The notes under the pieces were generated by a model. It made no database searches. It saw only the letters and a list, made by a program, of their open reading frames with translations, and was not told the origin of the DNA. Below are positions 1 through 7,035 of a stretch of 16,266 bases of DNA, one piece after another. The translations under genes and the position numbers were made by a program. Where the stretch lies: positions 221,155-237,420 of the forward strand of contig MU646624.1 in NCBI GenBank assembly GCA_026770585.1, in the 5' to 3' direction. Positions within the stretch are counted from its first letter, which is position 1; each line of letters opens with the position of its first letter. Origin of the DNA: Baffinella frigidus. Taxonomy: Eukaryota; Cryptophyceae; Cryptomonadales; Baffinellaceae.

Positions 1-37
<37 letters not shown>
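1..37. other. Poly-G homopolymer at window edge
   Basis: The window opens with 37 consecutive G followed by ATCC, so a GGATCC hexamer sits at the junction. This could be a real homopolymer or a sequencing/assembly end artefact; the sequence alone cannot decide. From 38 to 231 I see no gene. The only recognisable piece is 131-153, which resembles the reverse complement of 6951-6975 and so is a dispersed repeat fragment. Confidence 0.8.
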
Positions 38-38
<1 letters not shown>

Positions 39-235
39 TCCGCGCGGGAGGGGCACAGCTCTTGCTCGACCCCAACAGGCTCTGGCTTCAACAGGTTATT
101 GGCTGGCCCCTTACCGACATTCCTTCATGTGGGGGTGTATATGGCTGCCGTGTAGGAATTGATCCCAAGAGAACCACCCTGTATCCCCTCCTCACGAGCC
201 TCTGCACTGGAGAGCGAAACGCGATCCGAAGTCAA

Positions 236-321
236 AAATGCTTTCTCTGCAGTCCTTTCTACGGAAGGGCGTGTCGTTGGCATATGTTGGGAGCATTTAA
301 AACCTAAAGGACCTAAAGGAT
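236..321 (+). repeat. R-family dispersed repeat, copy 1
   Basis: About 86 bp running from GCTTTCTCTGCAG through CTACGGAAGGGCGTGTCG and GGCATATGTTGGG to AAACCTAAAGGACCTAAAGG. The same string recurs, diverged, at 5837, 6572 and 7312 on this strand and at 620, 6817 and 9913 on the other. It has no coding potential that is kept between copies. Here it directly precedes a GATAAAGG-(CT)n array, and an inverted R copy lies beyond that array. Confidence 0.85.
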
Positions 322-334
322 TAATGTAATCTCA

Positions 335-619
335 AGGTCTCTGCCGCTGTCTCTGTTGGTATTGATGCCGGTCTCTCTCTCTCTCTGTCGGTATTAATAA
401 AGACCTTGCTCTCACTGTTGGTATTCACAAAGGTCTGTCTCTCTGTTTTGGTATTGACAAAGGTCTCTCCCTCTCGCTCGGTATCGAGAAAGGTCTCTCT
501 ATGTATGGCATTAATAAAGATTTCTCTCTCTCTCTCTGGGTATTGGTCTTTTTCTCGTTGTTGGTGTTACGCCAGGTCTCTCTCTCTCTCTGTCGGTATC
601 GATAAAGGTCTCTCTATCT
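335..619 (+). repeat. GGTATTGATAAAGG-(CT)n array 1
   Basis: Irregular tandem array with units of roughly 30-45 bp. Each unit has a core close to GGTATTGATAAAGGTCTC followed by a CT-rich tail of variable length that often ends CTGTT. Core variants include TATTAATAAAG, TATTCACAAAGG and TATCGAGAAAGG. Unit length is not a multiple of three, so the Leu/Ser-rich reading frames here are by-products. It is bounded on both sides by R-family repeats in opposite orientation. Confidence 0.85.
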
Positions 620-668
620 CCTTTAGGTCCTTTAGGTTTTAATTTCGCCCAACATATGCCAACGACAC
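620..668 (-). repeat. R-family dispersed repeat, copy 2 (truncated)
   Basis: Reverse-complement R repeat beginning CCTTTAGGTCC and passing AATTTCGCCCAACATATGCC to AACGACAC, where it stops before the CTACGGAAGG and CTGCAG parts. With copy 1 it forms inverted ends around array 1 (236-668). Confidence 0.8.
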
Positions 669-727
669 ATCTCTATGTTTGGCGTTTTCTATGAAAAGAA
701 TATATTAAGAGGATTAAGAGGAAACAT

Positions 728-794
728 ATAAAGGTCTCTCTCTTTCTCTGGTGGTATTGATAAAGGTCTCTCTCTCTCTGGGTATTGACAAATG

Positions 795-833
<39 letters not shown>

Positions 834-1046
834 TGGTATCAATAAAAGTCTCTTTCTCTCTCTCCCTGTTCGTATTGATAAAGGTCTCTCTCTCTCTGGG
901 TATCGACAACGGTCTCTCTCTCTCTCTCTCTCGGTATTAATGAAGGTCTCTCTCTCCCCCTGTTCGTATTAATCAAGGTTTCTCTCTCTTCGCTGTTGGT
1001 ATGATAAAGCTCTCTCTCTCTGTCGTTATTGGAAATGGTCTCCCTC
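728..1046 (+). repeat. GGTATTGATAAAGG-(CT)n array 2
   Basis: Second array of the same unit, with cores such as GGTATTGATAAAGGTCTC, GGTATTGACAAATGTC, CGTATTGATAAAGGTC and GGTATCGACAACGGTC between CT runs. The two reading directions give repetitive open frames (SLSLSL one way, RERERE the other), as expected from low-complexity DNA. The 59 bp before it (669-727) hold no recognised feature. After it, 1047-1117 contains a short direct duplication of CTACATGTCCT at about 1095-1119. Confidence 0.85.
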
Positions 1047-1117
1047 CCAGCAAGTACAAGGAGGACATGCATGGGACATTTAGAGCAATTCAGTCTACAT
1101 GTCCTCTACATGTCCTC

Positions 1118-1218
1118 TACGGGGATACCTCGCTCATACGGAGCCCCCCCCCCCCAGGATCCTACAGCAGGCCTATACCTATAGCCCTACGGTGGTCCTG
1201 GCGGGGGCGCGGGTTTTA
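1118..1218 (+). mobile_element. TACAGGGG hairpin element, copy 1 (degenerate)
   Basis: A decayed copy of the ~122-bp hairpin family. The left part reads CTACGGGGATACCTCGCTCATA, then a poly-C run, then the typical middle CCTACAGCAGGCC and ACGGTGGTCCTGG, then a G-rich stretch into GGGTTTT. The right CCCCTGTA terminus is missing. From 1219 to 1440 I see no convincing gene or repeat, although a short open frame crosses it. Confidence 0.65.
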
Positions 1219-1442
1219 AAAAACGGTAAAAGCGTCCTTGCTCACGGCGCTAGCGTCTTCGCCCACCTTGCTAGGAGAAGGAGACGGAGAGGGTCCACGC
1301 GCGAAGGGGATGCATGCAGCACCGATGTATGTCGAGAATTTCAAAAAGTGATAACTCCCGAGCAGCCCCACACAAGAGCCCCACGCAAGAGAATGTTCTG
1401 GGGGTAAGCTAACCTGTTCGAGCCATAACCAGACCTGGACAC

Positions 1443-1757
1443 TGGTCTCTCTATATCTCTCTCGCTCGCTCTGGTGGTATCGATAAAGGTCTCTTTCTCT
1501 GTTGGTATTGATCAGGGTATGTCTCTCTCTGTCTTGGTAGGATTCCTATTATTAAAGGTCTCTCTCTCTCTCTTTATTAACAAAGGCCTATCTTCTGGTG
1601 GTATTAATAAAAGTCTTTCTCTATGTTTGCATTAATGAAGGTCTCGCTCATCCTCTATTGGTATTAACAAAAGTCTCTCTCTCTCTTGGAATTGACAAAG
1701 ATCTATTTCTCTGTCGATATCGATTTCTCTCTCTAACTTCGAATTAATAAAGTCTGT
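1443..1757 (+). repeat. GGTATTGATAAAGG-(CT)n array 3
   Basis: Third array of the same family, more diverged: cores include GGTATCGATAAAGGTC, GGTATTGATCAGGG, TTATTAACAAAGG and GGTATTAACAAAAGTC. It ends near GAATTAATAAAGTC. From 1758 to 1925 there is only a weak inverted repeat (CCCCCAGTT at 1767 and AACTGGGGG at 1824). Confidence 0.8.
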
Positions 1758-1925
1758 GAATCATTCCCCCAGTTCACGTGCCTAATTATACGCCCCCTCG
1801 GCTTTACACCTAGCTTCTCAATCAACTGGGGGTTGACACCGAGCCAGATTACTACTACCTCAATGCCAGTCGGATTTGCCCTCCCAGAGTCGGAGTCGGA
1901 GTTCTCGTCCTACCCACACTACCCA

Positions 1926-2225
1926 CATAAAGGTCTCTCTCTCTCACACTCACTCACTCTGTCTCTCTCTCTCTCTTTCTCGCTGGGTATTGGTAAAGGA
2001 CTCTCGCGCTCTCTTTGTGTGTATTAATAAAGGTCTCTCTCTCTGTCGGTATCGATAAAGGTCTCCTTCTCTCTCTCTCCCTTTCTCTCTCTCTCCCTTT
2101 CTCTCTCTCTCTCGGTATTATTAAAGGTCTCTTCCCCTGTTGGAATTAATAAAGGTCTCTCTCTCTCTCCTCTGTTGGTATATTAAAGGTCTCTTTCTCT
2201 CTCTCTCGTATTGACAAAGGTATCC
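1926..2225 (+). repeat. GGTATTGATAAAGG-(CT)n array 4
   Basis: Fourth array, with long pure CT stretches and cores such as GGTATTGGTAAAGG, GTATTAATAAAGGTC, GGTATCGATAAAGGTC and GGAATTAATAAAGGTC. It is followed at once by the unique-looking string CAACAGGGACAAGGACGG. The same order of array then string is found at 7660-8507, so this array is the left part of a duplicated composite block. Confidence 0.85.
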
Positions 2226-2230
2226 CAACC

Positions 2231-2572
2231 CAACAGGGACAAGGACGGGCGCGCGCTGTCCACCTCCGCCTCTGAGGCCTAGTGAGGCCCCGCTTCCCTT
2301 CACATCAGTCAACTGGAGGCTCGCGACCTGCCCCATGGCCGAGGCTCGCTACCTGTCTGACCGAGGCTCATACCTAGCGCTAGTCTCTCCCGAGGCGGGC
2401 CTATCCCACCTGCTAGCGCTACCACGCAAATCGCCGCATCCCTCTCGAGGCGGGCCCCAGGTCTTATTGGAGGGGCGCAGGAGCGGTGTGAGGGGGTCTT
2501 TCGTTCCTTTCGTACACAGCGTGTAGAGTGTGCGTGACCTGGTGTGCGTGACCTGACTCTAGGTCCTGCTGA
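2231..2572 (+). repeat. Composite block, short copy
   Basis: Shares an ordered series of landmarks with 8475-9358: GGACAAGGACGGGCGCGCGC (2237; 8481), GGCCGAGGCTCGCTACCTGT (2337; 8869), CCCGAGGCGGGCC motifs (about 2390; 8540 onward), GTACACAGCGTGTAGA (2512; 9313) and CTCTAGGTCCT near the end. The short copy holds only two or three CCCGAGGCGGGCC motifs where the other has about 14. No conserved reading frame is evident. Confidence 0.7.
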
Positions 2573-2621
2573 AACACAGCATCGGAGGGTGAGCCACGTT
2601 GCTCCTGAGCCAGGCTTGCAC

Positions 2622-2743
2622 TACAGGGGTACCGCACTCATAAGAAACCGCCAACCCCTAGGACCCTACAGTAGGCCTACCCCTAGGGCCTTACGGTGGT
2701 CCTGGGGGGGGGGGCGGTTTCTTATGAGTGAGGTACCCCTGTA
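2622..2743 (+). mobile_element. TACAGGGG hairpin element, copy 2 (complete)
   Basis: A complete 122-bp hairpin. The left end is TACAGGGGTACC and the right end is its inverse GGTACCCCTGTA. Inside these lie CTCATAAGAAACCGCC and its inverse, then CCTAGGACC and its inverse, around an asymmetric middle CCTACAGTAGGCCTA. It has no coding capacity. Size, near-perfect inverted structure and TA ends fit a MITE-like non-autonomous DNA transposon. Orientation is set by the middle segment. The 2744-2954 interval beyond it has no gene; it holds a TTGGTTTC short repeat motif seen also at about 2936, 6797 and 7028. Confidence 0.85.
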
Positions 2744-2954
2744 CCCCTCGAGGAGCCTCCTTGGTGCGAAACAAGCGGTGGCCTTGTTGGTTTCAATTAA
2801 GGTCCGGCTCCGGATCGGCCAAGCTCCTGATTAGAGCCCTACGGTGACCCACACACGATTGGCCTGGAGCCCTACGGCGACCCGGTCCTGCTTAACAATA
2901 GCCTCCTCGGGGGGAACGACACGACGCCATGTTGGTTTCGAGGAAGGACTTGCG

Positions 2955-3000
2955 CTACGGTGGTCCTGGAGGGGGGCGGCTCCTTGTGAGCAGTACCCCC
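2955..3000 (+). mobile_element. TACAGGGG hairpin element, copy 3 (right half only)
   Basis: CTACGGTGGTCCTGG followed by a G run, CGGCTCCTTGTGAGCAGTACCCCC, matching the right half of the hairpin family with substitutions; the left half and the final TGTA are absent. 3001-3168 shows no recognisable feature beyond chance open frames. Confidence 0.55.
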
Positions 3001-3168
3001 GAATCCTCCTGAGAGAGCAACCTTCAACTGGTGGCGACGAAAGACACTCCTTCACACTTCTGATGAGGTTGTTTACTGATCTCGCAACGACGTGTTGCGT
3101 CTTATCAACCGATCCAACAGGACCGGAAACTGCGAGGTGCACGCGAGCCTGACACTACGCGCCGTAGC

Positions 3169-3290
3169 TACAGGGGTACCTCACTCATAAGAAACGCCTC
3201 CCCCTGGGACCCTACAGTAGGCCCATGCCTAGGGCCCTATGGTGGTCCTAGGGGGGCAGGGTGTTTTCTTATGAGCGAGGTACCCCTGTA
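3169..3290 (+). mobile_element. TACAGGGG hairpin element, copy 4 (complete)
   Basis: Complete 122-bp copy from TACAGGGGTACC to GGTACCCCTGTA with the family middle CCTACAGTAGGCC and CCCTATGGTGGTCC. Beyond the shared TA ends, the flanks (GTAGC before, CAGG after) show no longer target duplication, so TA itself may be the duplicated target. Confidence 0.85.
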
Positions 3291-3438
3291 CAGGAGCGTC
3301 TGTCACACTCTCTTGTGGTGAGAGCGAGGAGGTAGGTGCCGCATAGGCAGGGAAAGGAAAGCCATGCTGGGATAAACCGCACGGACCCTCCAAATCCTGC
3401 CTGCACGTGCTGCCCGCACTCATACGCAGGCCCATAGA

Positions 3439-3507
3439 GCCTTTGTATTCGGATTCCACAAAGGCGGGAGACGGCCTTGTATCTGGATTTTTCAAAGGCG
3501 GGAAACG
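3439..3507. repeat. Two-copy tandem repeat of about 34 bp
   Basis: GCCTTTGTATTCGGATTCC...AAAGGCGGGAGACG is followed directly by a diverged copy GCCTTGTATCTGGATTTTTC...AAAGGCGGGAAACG. The surrounding 3291-3578 has no gene that I can support. Confidence 0.7.
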
Positions 3508-3577
3508 GAGACTAGCAGTCTAGGCAGGATCTCCAAATCCTACATAGGCTGCCAGCGCTCCTACTGAGCGACAGTTT

Positions 3578-3580
<3 letters not shown>

Positions 3581-3654
<74 letters not shown>
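3581..3654. repeat. (TG)n microsatellite
   Basis: An almost pure TG dinucleotide tract of about 74 bp, interrupted by TATC at 3621, and followed by a weaker GTGTGTATGTGTG stretch and a GAGAGAG run to about 3705. It lies just beyond the conserved 3' flank of gene 1, which starts at about 3716. Confidence 0.95.
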
Positions 3655-3656
<2 letters not shown>

Positions 3657-3715
3657 TGCGGGTATGTATCTATTTGTGTGTGTATGTGTGGAGAGAGAGA
3701 AAGAGTATTGAAAGA

Positions 3716-4037
3716 ACGAGGGAGAAGGGTGAGGGTGGCGCTGAAGGGTGATGAGGGAGGCGACGATTTGATGGCAGGCCCGAGCAGCCCCAGCTGCCGA
3801 TGCGGTGACGGTTGCCGTAACCGAGTGCGAAGGCGGGAGAGGGAGATGTTGGCTGGAGAGAGGTCGGGGTTGGCGTTGATGGGGCGCGTCGGAACGTCTT
3901 GGGCTGGCTGGGGAGAGCGACGGTCGAGAGGGAGACGAAGGGGAAACGGAGTTGCCACCGTACAGCGATCGCCTCGCAAGGATTTGAAGCCCAGGTCAAT
4001 CTCGACTTCGTGCCCGCCGCCCCCAGCCCGGCAGCGC
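3716..4037 (-). other. 3' flank of gene 1 shared with gene 2
   Basis: This stretch aligns with 10763-11006 downstream of gene 2. The best part is 3827-3913 against 10802-10887, where I count two substitutions in about 86 bases, including GATGTTGGCTGGAGAGAGG and CGTCGGAACGTCTTGGGC. It may be a conserved 3' untranslated region. In both copies the minus strand also has an open frame here containing QPAQDVPTRPINAN, in the same register relative to the upstream gene, so a small downstream coding segment is an alternative. Confidence 0.7.
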
Positions 4038-5453
4038 CTACTCTGGGAGGTACAGGTGCACCACCATGCGGAGCTTGATGCTCCCGTCCGCGCGCACAGC
4101 CCCCGCCGCGTCTGCTTCCGTCAGAGTGAAGTGAGCTCCCCGCGTTTCCTCCACCCTTTCGGGAGGCTTCTGGAAGTCACCACACGCCGGGTCACTGACG
4201 ACGCGGAGAACCTGGTCGTTCTTGTCGAGGATCGAGCACTTGTAGTGCATGGTGCAGGCGGGCCCCTCCTCGAATCTGAACGCCATCCAATGCTCGCCGT
4301 CTCCATGCCCGACGTTGAAACACTGGCCACGCACCCCGTCCGTGAAGGTGTGCGGAAGAGACAACTTGACGCTCCACGCGCGGTCCGTGCTCCAGGTGAA
4401 CATGTGCGTAAAACCCTTCACACCCTTCTGCAGGCAGGTGATCATGCTGTCCTGCTGAACCACCGTCGAAAGAAGATCCGCCACCTTTTCCTCCATCTCC
4501 GCCACCCTCCTCGTAACGGTCTTGATCTCTTCTGCCTGATTTCCCATCGTCTCCTCCATCTCCGCCGCCCGCTTCCACGCCCTGTGCAGATGCACCTCCC
4601 CCGACGCCGCCATGTGCTCCCCCACCTCCGCCCGCGCCATCCGCTCCTCGCACCCAGGGCACGGACACTCCACCTCCTCCCGCCCGCACACACCCCGGTG
4701 CTCCGCCATGCTGCGCCTCGCGACCGTCTCGCCGCAGCCAACGTTCGGACACTCGATCTGCGCCTCCGGACAGCTCTCCTTGTGCCCCGGCAGGTCGCGC
4801 CAGACGATGAGGGCGCTGCAGTGCGCGCATTTGCTCTGCCGGTACTCGCATGTCTCAGACGCGTGTCCTTCTGCGTCCTTGCGCAGCACCGACTCCTTGC
4901 AGCCCGCCGCCGCGTTGGGGCACGGCACACGCTCGTACCCGCAGCTCTCGGTCAGGTGCGCTGCGAACTCGTGCACCTTGCCCCTCCATCTGCAGCCTTG
5001 TTCCCCCGCATTGCTTCCCTGATGCTCCTCCAGGCGCGCAGCCAGCTCGCCCCCCTCCCCTTTGGTGCTCAGGCCCTGGCGCCCGAGCTCCTCGCGCAGG
5101 TTCTCGGTGCTCGCCGACTGCGGCGGCTCCAGCCTGGCGCGCTTGGCCCGCGGGGGCGCTCCGCTCTCACCGCCCCCCTCTTCCGCCTCCTTCCCGTGCT
5201 TGCAGCGCATGCGAAGATCCCCGATGAGGCCCTCGAGCGGCCGGCACCTCTGCAGCCTAGTCGCGTCCGTCGGGTGCTGGCAAAGCGGGCATTTGCGCCT
5301 AAGAGCCAGCTCCGGGACGTAGCACTGGCGGCACACCGCGTGTCCTTCGGGACAGGCTGTGGCCGGCACCACCAGCACCATGAGGCACACGGGGCACTTT
5401 GCCATGTCCTTGCCCTCCTCCAAAAGATCCGGGTCGATTTTCATTGACGACAT
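4038..5453 (-). CDS. RING-SAP-TRAF zinc-finger protein, probable E3 ubiquitin ligase (gene 1)
   Basis: An intronless 471-aa frame on the minus strand. A RING finger has the pattern C20-x2-C23, C34-x3-H38, C41-x2-C44, C55-x2-C58, which by family knowledge would recruit a ubiquitin E2. Residues 101-110 are basic (PRAKRARLEP), a possible nuclear signal, followed by a SAP-like motif at 115-144 (LREELGRQGLSTKG...ELAARL), a fold often used for DNA or chromatin binding. Four to five TRAF-type zinc fingers follow: C178-x6-C185-x11-H197-x4-C202, then C209/C212/H224/C228, C235/C240/H252/C256, and C263/C268/H280 without a final Cys. A coiled coil covers about 292-345, and 347-470 resembles a TRAF-C/MATH-type beta domain ending in IKLRMVVHLYLP. 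The start at 5453 gives MSSMKIDPD, which matches gene 2 (MAAMKVDPD). Substrate and pathway cannot be read from the sequence. Confidence 0.9.
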   Translation of the reverse strand: MSSMKIDPDLLEEGKDMAKCPVCLMVLVVPATACPEGHAVCRQCYVPELALRRKCPLCQHPTDATRLQRCRPLEGLIGDLRMRCKHGKEAEEGGGESGAPPRAKRARLEPPQSASTENLREELGRQGLSTKGEGGELAARLEEHQGSNAGEQGCRWRGKVHEFAAHLTESCGYERVPCPNAAAGCKESVLRKDAEGHASETCEYRQSKCAHCSALIVWRDLPGHKESCPEAQIECPNVGCGETVARRSMAEHRGVCGREEVECPCPGCEERMARAEVGEHMAASGEVHLHRAWKRAAEMEETMGNQAEEIKTVTRRVAEMEEKVADLLSTVVQQDSMITCLQKGVKGFTHMFTWSTDRAWSVKLSLPHTFTDGVRGQCFNVGHGDGEHWMAFRFEEGPACTMHYKCSILDKNDQVLRVVSDPACGDFQKPPERVEETRGAHFTLTEADAAGAVRADGSIKLRMVVHLYLPE

Positions 5454-5545
5454 CTTTCAGGGTGGTGGGCCTAGACTGGTGAGCGCAATGGAGAGAGTGG
5501 TGAACGCAGGGGACACTGGTGAGCGCAGTGGGCGCGACCTGGATG
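5454..5545 (-). promoter_or_regulatory. 5' flank of gene 1, partly shared with gene 2
   Basis: Just upstream of the start codon both genes read CCTGRAAGATG on the minus strand, and similarity fades within roughly 60-90 bp (CACTGGTGARCGCAG motif in both). No TATA box is evident here. The shared stretch is probably 5' untranslated region plus proximal promoter carried by the duplication. Confidence 0.4.
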
Positions 5546-5691
5546 TGATGTGAAGAACCGGTTCTTGACAAGAAACGGTTGTCAAGGACCGATTTTTGCA
5601 CCTGGAATTCGTGCGTGGGATTTGACCAGTTTGGCAACGGCTCCAACGCCCCCTAAAAAATCGGGATCTCGCGCAGCTGACGCGCTGTTCT

Positions 5692-5823
5692 TCATGAGCA
5701 ACCCCGCGATGGAGGAGCAAACCATTCGGACCATGAGTAGATCATGCAGAACCCCGCGGCATTTGCAGTGGGACGTGACCAGATGATCCAGGTGTGCAGT
5801 AATTTTCGTGCATACGGGGAACT
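5692..5823 (-). pseudogene. Fragment with possible VHL beta-like strand, copy V2
   Basis: The minus strand has an open frame containing LLHTWIIWSRPTANAAGFCM followed by IYS and a stop near 5692. It aligns with the end of the frame at 6162-6488 (TPGWIMFSS, then ASGFCMTYS). There is no start codon and no upstream domain, so this is a fragment. At DNA level 5760-5826 also matches 7421-7487. An R-family repeat lies immediately upstream in the minus-strand sense. The functional label rests only on the match to the 6162 copy. Confidence 0.3.
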
Positions 5824-5836
5824 CCGGCGTATTTCA

Positions 5837-5922
5837 AAGATGCTTCCTCCGCGGTCCTTTCTACGGAAGGGCGTGTCGTTTGGCTATGTTGGGCGAAATT
5901 AAACCCTCAAGGACCTCAAGGA
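5837..5922 (+). repeat. R-family dispersed repeat, copy 3
   Basis: ATGCTTCCTCCGCGGTCC, TTCTACGGAAGGGCGTGTCG, GGCTATGTTGGGCGAAATT and CCTCAAGGACCTCAAGG, a full-length diverged R copy. Its CTACGGAAGGGCGTGTCG core is unchanged from copy 1. After it, 5930-6160 holds a GAGATTGGG...GGGTGTCTGGAT string that recurs at about 7596-7640, but no gene that I can support. Confidence 0.85.
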
Positions 5923-6161
5923 CAATTAAATACCGCACGGGGTGAGATTGGGCCCCGAGGGTGTCTGGATGAAAGGGAGAGGGGGTCAGACGACGCAGAA
6001 GGATGAAGGATGAGTCTGAGACCGGCGACGTGCCAGAGGGATGAATCTGTGATGCCTTCAATCCAGAGCGAGGATTACAATACTTATAGGGATTTCCCCC
6101 GATATAGGACTCACCCTTGGAGCCCTTTTCCCCTGAGGCGGGCCCATCCCGGACCCGGTCC

Positions 6162-6488
6162 TCACAATGAGTAGGTCATGCAGAACCCCGAGGCGCTCGA
6201 GAACATGATCCACCCTGGAGTCAACTCAGAGGCAAATTGGTCCTCTTGGGGGTAATTTTTGAAGGGGGTGTACTGGAATCGCAGCACATGCCCTTGAAAA
6301 TCAACCCAATAAATGGTCCAATTTGCCTCTGAGTTGCCTCCAGGGTGGTGGGAACTCGAGATATGCATAGGAGATAGAGCGCGTGAAGTGGACAGAGTGG
6401 GAGGGGGGCAGAGGTGTGTGAGAGAGAATTGGGCAGAGAGGTGAGAGAGGGAGGACAAAGCCCGCCTCTGTACCTTTAAAGCTCTCAA
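6162..6488 (-). CDS. Small ORF with possible VHL beta-like domain, copy V1
   Basis: A 108-aa minus-strand frame. Residues 52-96 contain N52, W61-V-D63-F64-Q-G66, Y73, and P91-G92-W93-I-M-F96. This spacing resembles the von Hippel-Lindau beta domain pattern (Asn, then W-[LV]-[DN]-F-x-G, then Tyr/Pro, then a late Trp), a domain that in known proteins binds substrates for a cullin ligase. The first ~45 residues are low-complexity and fall in a pyrimidine-rich stretch, so they may be intron or non-coding. There is no sign of a cullin-binding alpha domain. The domain overlaps a 165-bp inverted repeat (6196-6360). It may be a pseudogene, an exon or a chance match. Confidence 0.35.
   Translation of the reverse strand: MRALKVQRRALSSLSHLSAQFSLTHLCPPPTLSTSRALSPMHISSSHHPGGNSEANWTIYWVDFQGHVLRFQYTPFKNYPQEDQFASELTPGWIMFSSASGFCMTYSL
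6196..6360. repeat. 165-bp foldback (CTCGAG ends)
   Basis: The left arm starts CTCGAG and includes CCACCCTGGAG and CAACTCAGAGGCAAATTGG; the right arm starts CCAATTTGCCTCTGAGTTG and ends GGGTGGTGGGAACTCGAG. The arms are about 43-45 bp with few mismatches around a loop of about 75 bp. It differs in sequence from the TACAGGGG hairpins. Confidence 0.85.
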
Positions 6489-6571
6489 GGTCCCGGTTAT
6501 GTACCGTTAAAACTCTCAAGATCAGAATTCGATTTTTGGGGTCAAGATTGTAGAAACTAATCTGTTTCACA

Positions 6572-6640
6572 AGGCTTTTCTGCAGAACCGTTTCCAGTGT
6601 CCGCCTATGTTGGGAGCTCGAAGAACCTAAAGGACCTAAA
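6572..6640 (+). repeat. R-family dispersed repeat, copy 4 (subfamily 2)
   Basis: GGCTTTTCTGCAGAACCG, CAGTGTCCGCCTATGTTGGG, AGCTCGAAGAACCTAAAGGACC. It shares the CTGCAG, TATGTTGGG and CCTAAAGGACCTAAA landmarks with other R copies but has TCCGCC where they have CGTTGGCA. The inverted copy at 9913 belongs to the same subfamily. 6641-6816 beyond it holds no gene, only a TTGGTTTCAGTA motif near 6797. Confidence 0.75.
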
Positions 6641-6816
6641 CCTCGAGATCCTGGTGGCCCAAAATCCCCGGAAAGGTGGCCTTAGACTGTGGTCAAGCTG
6701 GTCGTGTAATCAATAAACTCTCATTCACGGTTTAAAAGATCAAATTAATCCTGTTGGTGCCCAACCTGCTAGAAAGGGTCTATCGTACGGGCGTGTTGGT
6801 TTCAGTAAACCGCACT

Positions 6817-6902
6817 CCTTTAGGTCCTTGAGGTTTTAATTTCGCCCAACATATGCCAACGACACGCCGTTCCGTAGAAGGGATCTGCAGAGAAAGCATT
6901 TC
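6817..6902 (-). repeat. R-family dispersed repeat, copy 5
   Basis: Reverse-complement full-length R copy: CCTTTAGGTCCTTGAGG, AATTTCGCCCAACATATGCC, ACGCCGTTCCGTAGAAGGG and ATCTGCAGAGAAAGCATTT. With copy 6 at 7312 it forms a widely spaced inverted pair with the CTGCAG ends facing inward, the opposite arrangement to copies 1 and 2. Confidence 0.85.
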
Positions 6903-6904
6903 AG

Positions 6905-6935
<31 letters not shown>

Positions 6936-6950
6936 CCTTTATTAATGCCA
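6903..6950 (-). repeat. GATAAAGG-(CT)n unit, reversed single copy
   Basis: CAGAAACAG, a (GA)n run, then GACCTTTATTAATGCC: the array unit in reverse orientation, directly joined to R copy 5 just as array 1 adjoins R copies 1 and 2. It is followed at 6951-6975 by ACACGGCCGCCATGTATGC, which resembles the reverse complement of 131-153. Confidence 0.7.
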
Positions 6951-7035
6951 ACACGGCCGCCATGTATGCACCCCCAACGAGAGTGTGTCTGAGTAGGACC
7001 TAAAGAAAGGTCATGTGAGGCCGTATTGGTTTCAG

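Noticed and set aside
2544-2834. Open frame through hairpin copy 2 (RGTALIRNRQP...FLMSEVPLYP)
   Set aside because: The peptide is a translation of the hairpin arms and recurs wherever that element lies; not an independent gene.
3576-5447. 623-codon plus-strand open frame opposite gene 1
   Set aside because: It is in exact codon register with the minus-strand gene. In that register antisense stops need TTA, CTA or TCA sense codons, which this GC-rich codon usage avoids. The frame begins in the (TG)n tract and shows no domain.
5692-5840. Ubiquilin STI1-like reading on the plus strand (FMSNPAMEEQ, IMQNPAAF)
   Set aside because: It needs a frameshift between the two halves, and the minus strand gives a frame that aligns across copies (GFCMIYS / GFCMTYS). 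The Asn-Pro resemblance is short.
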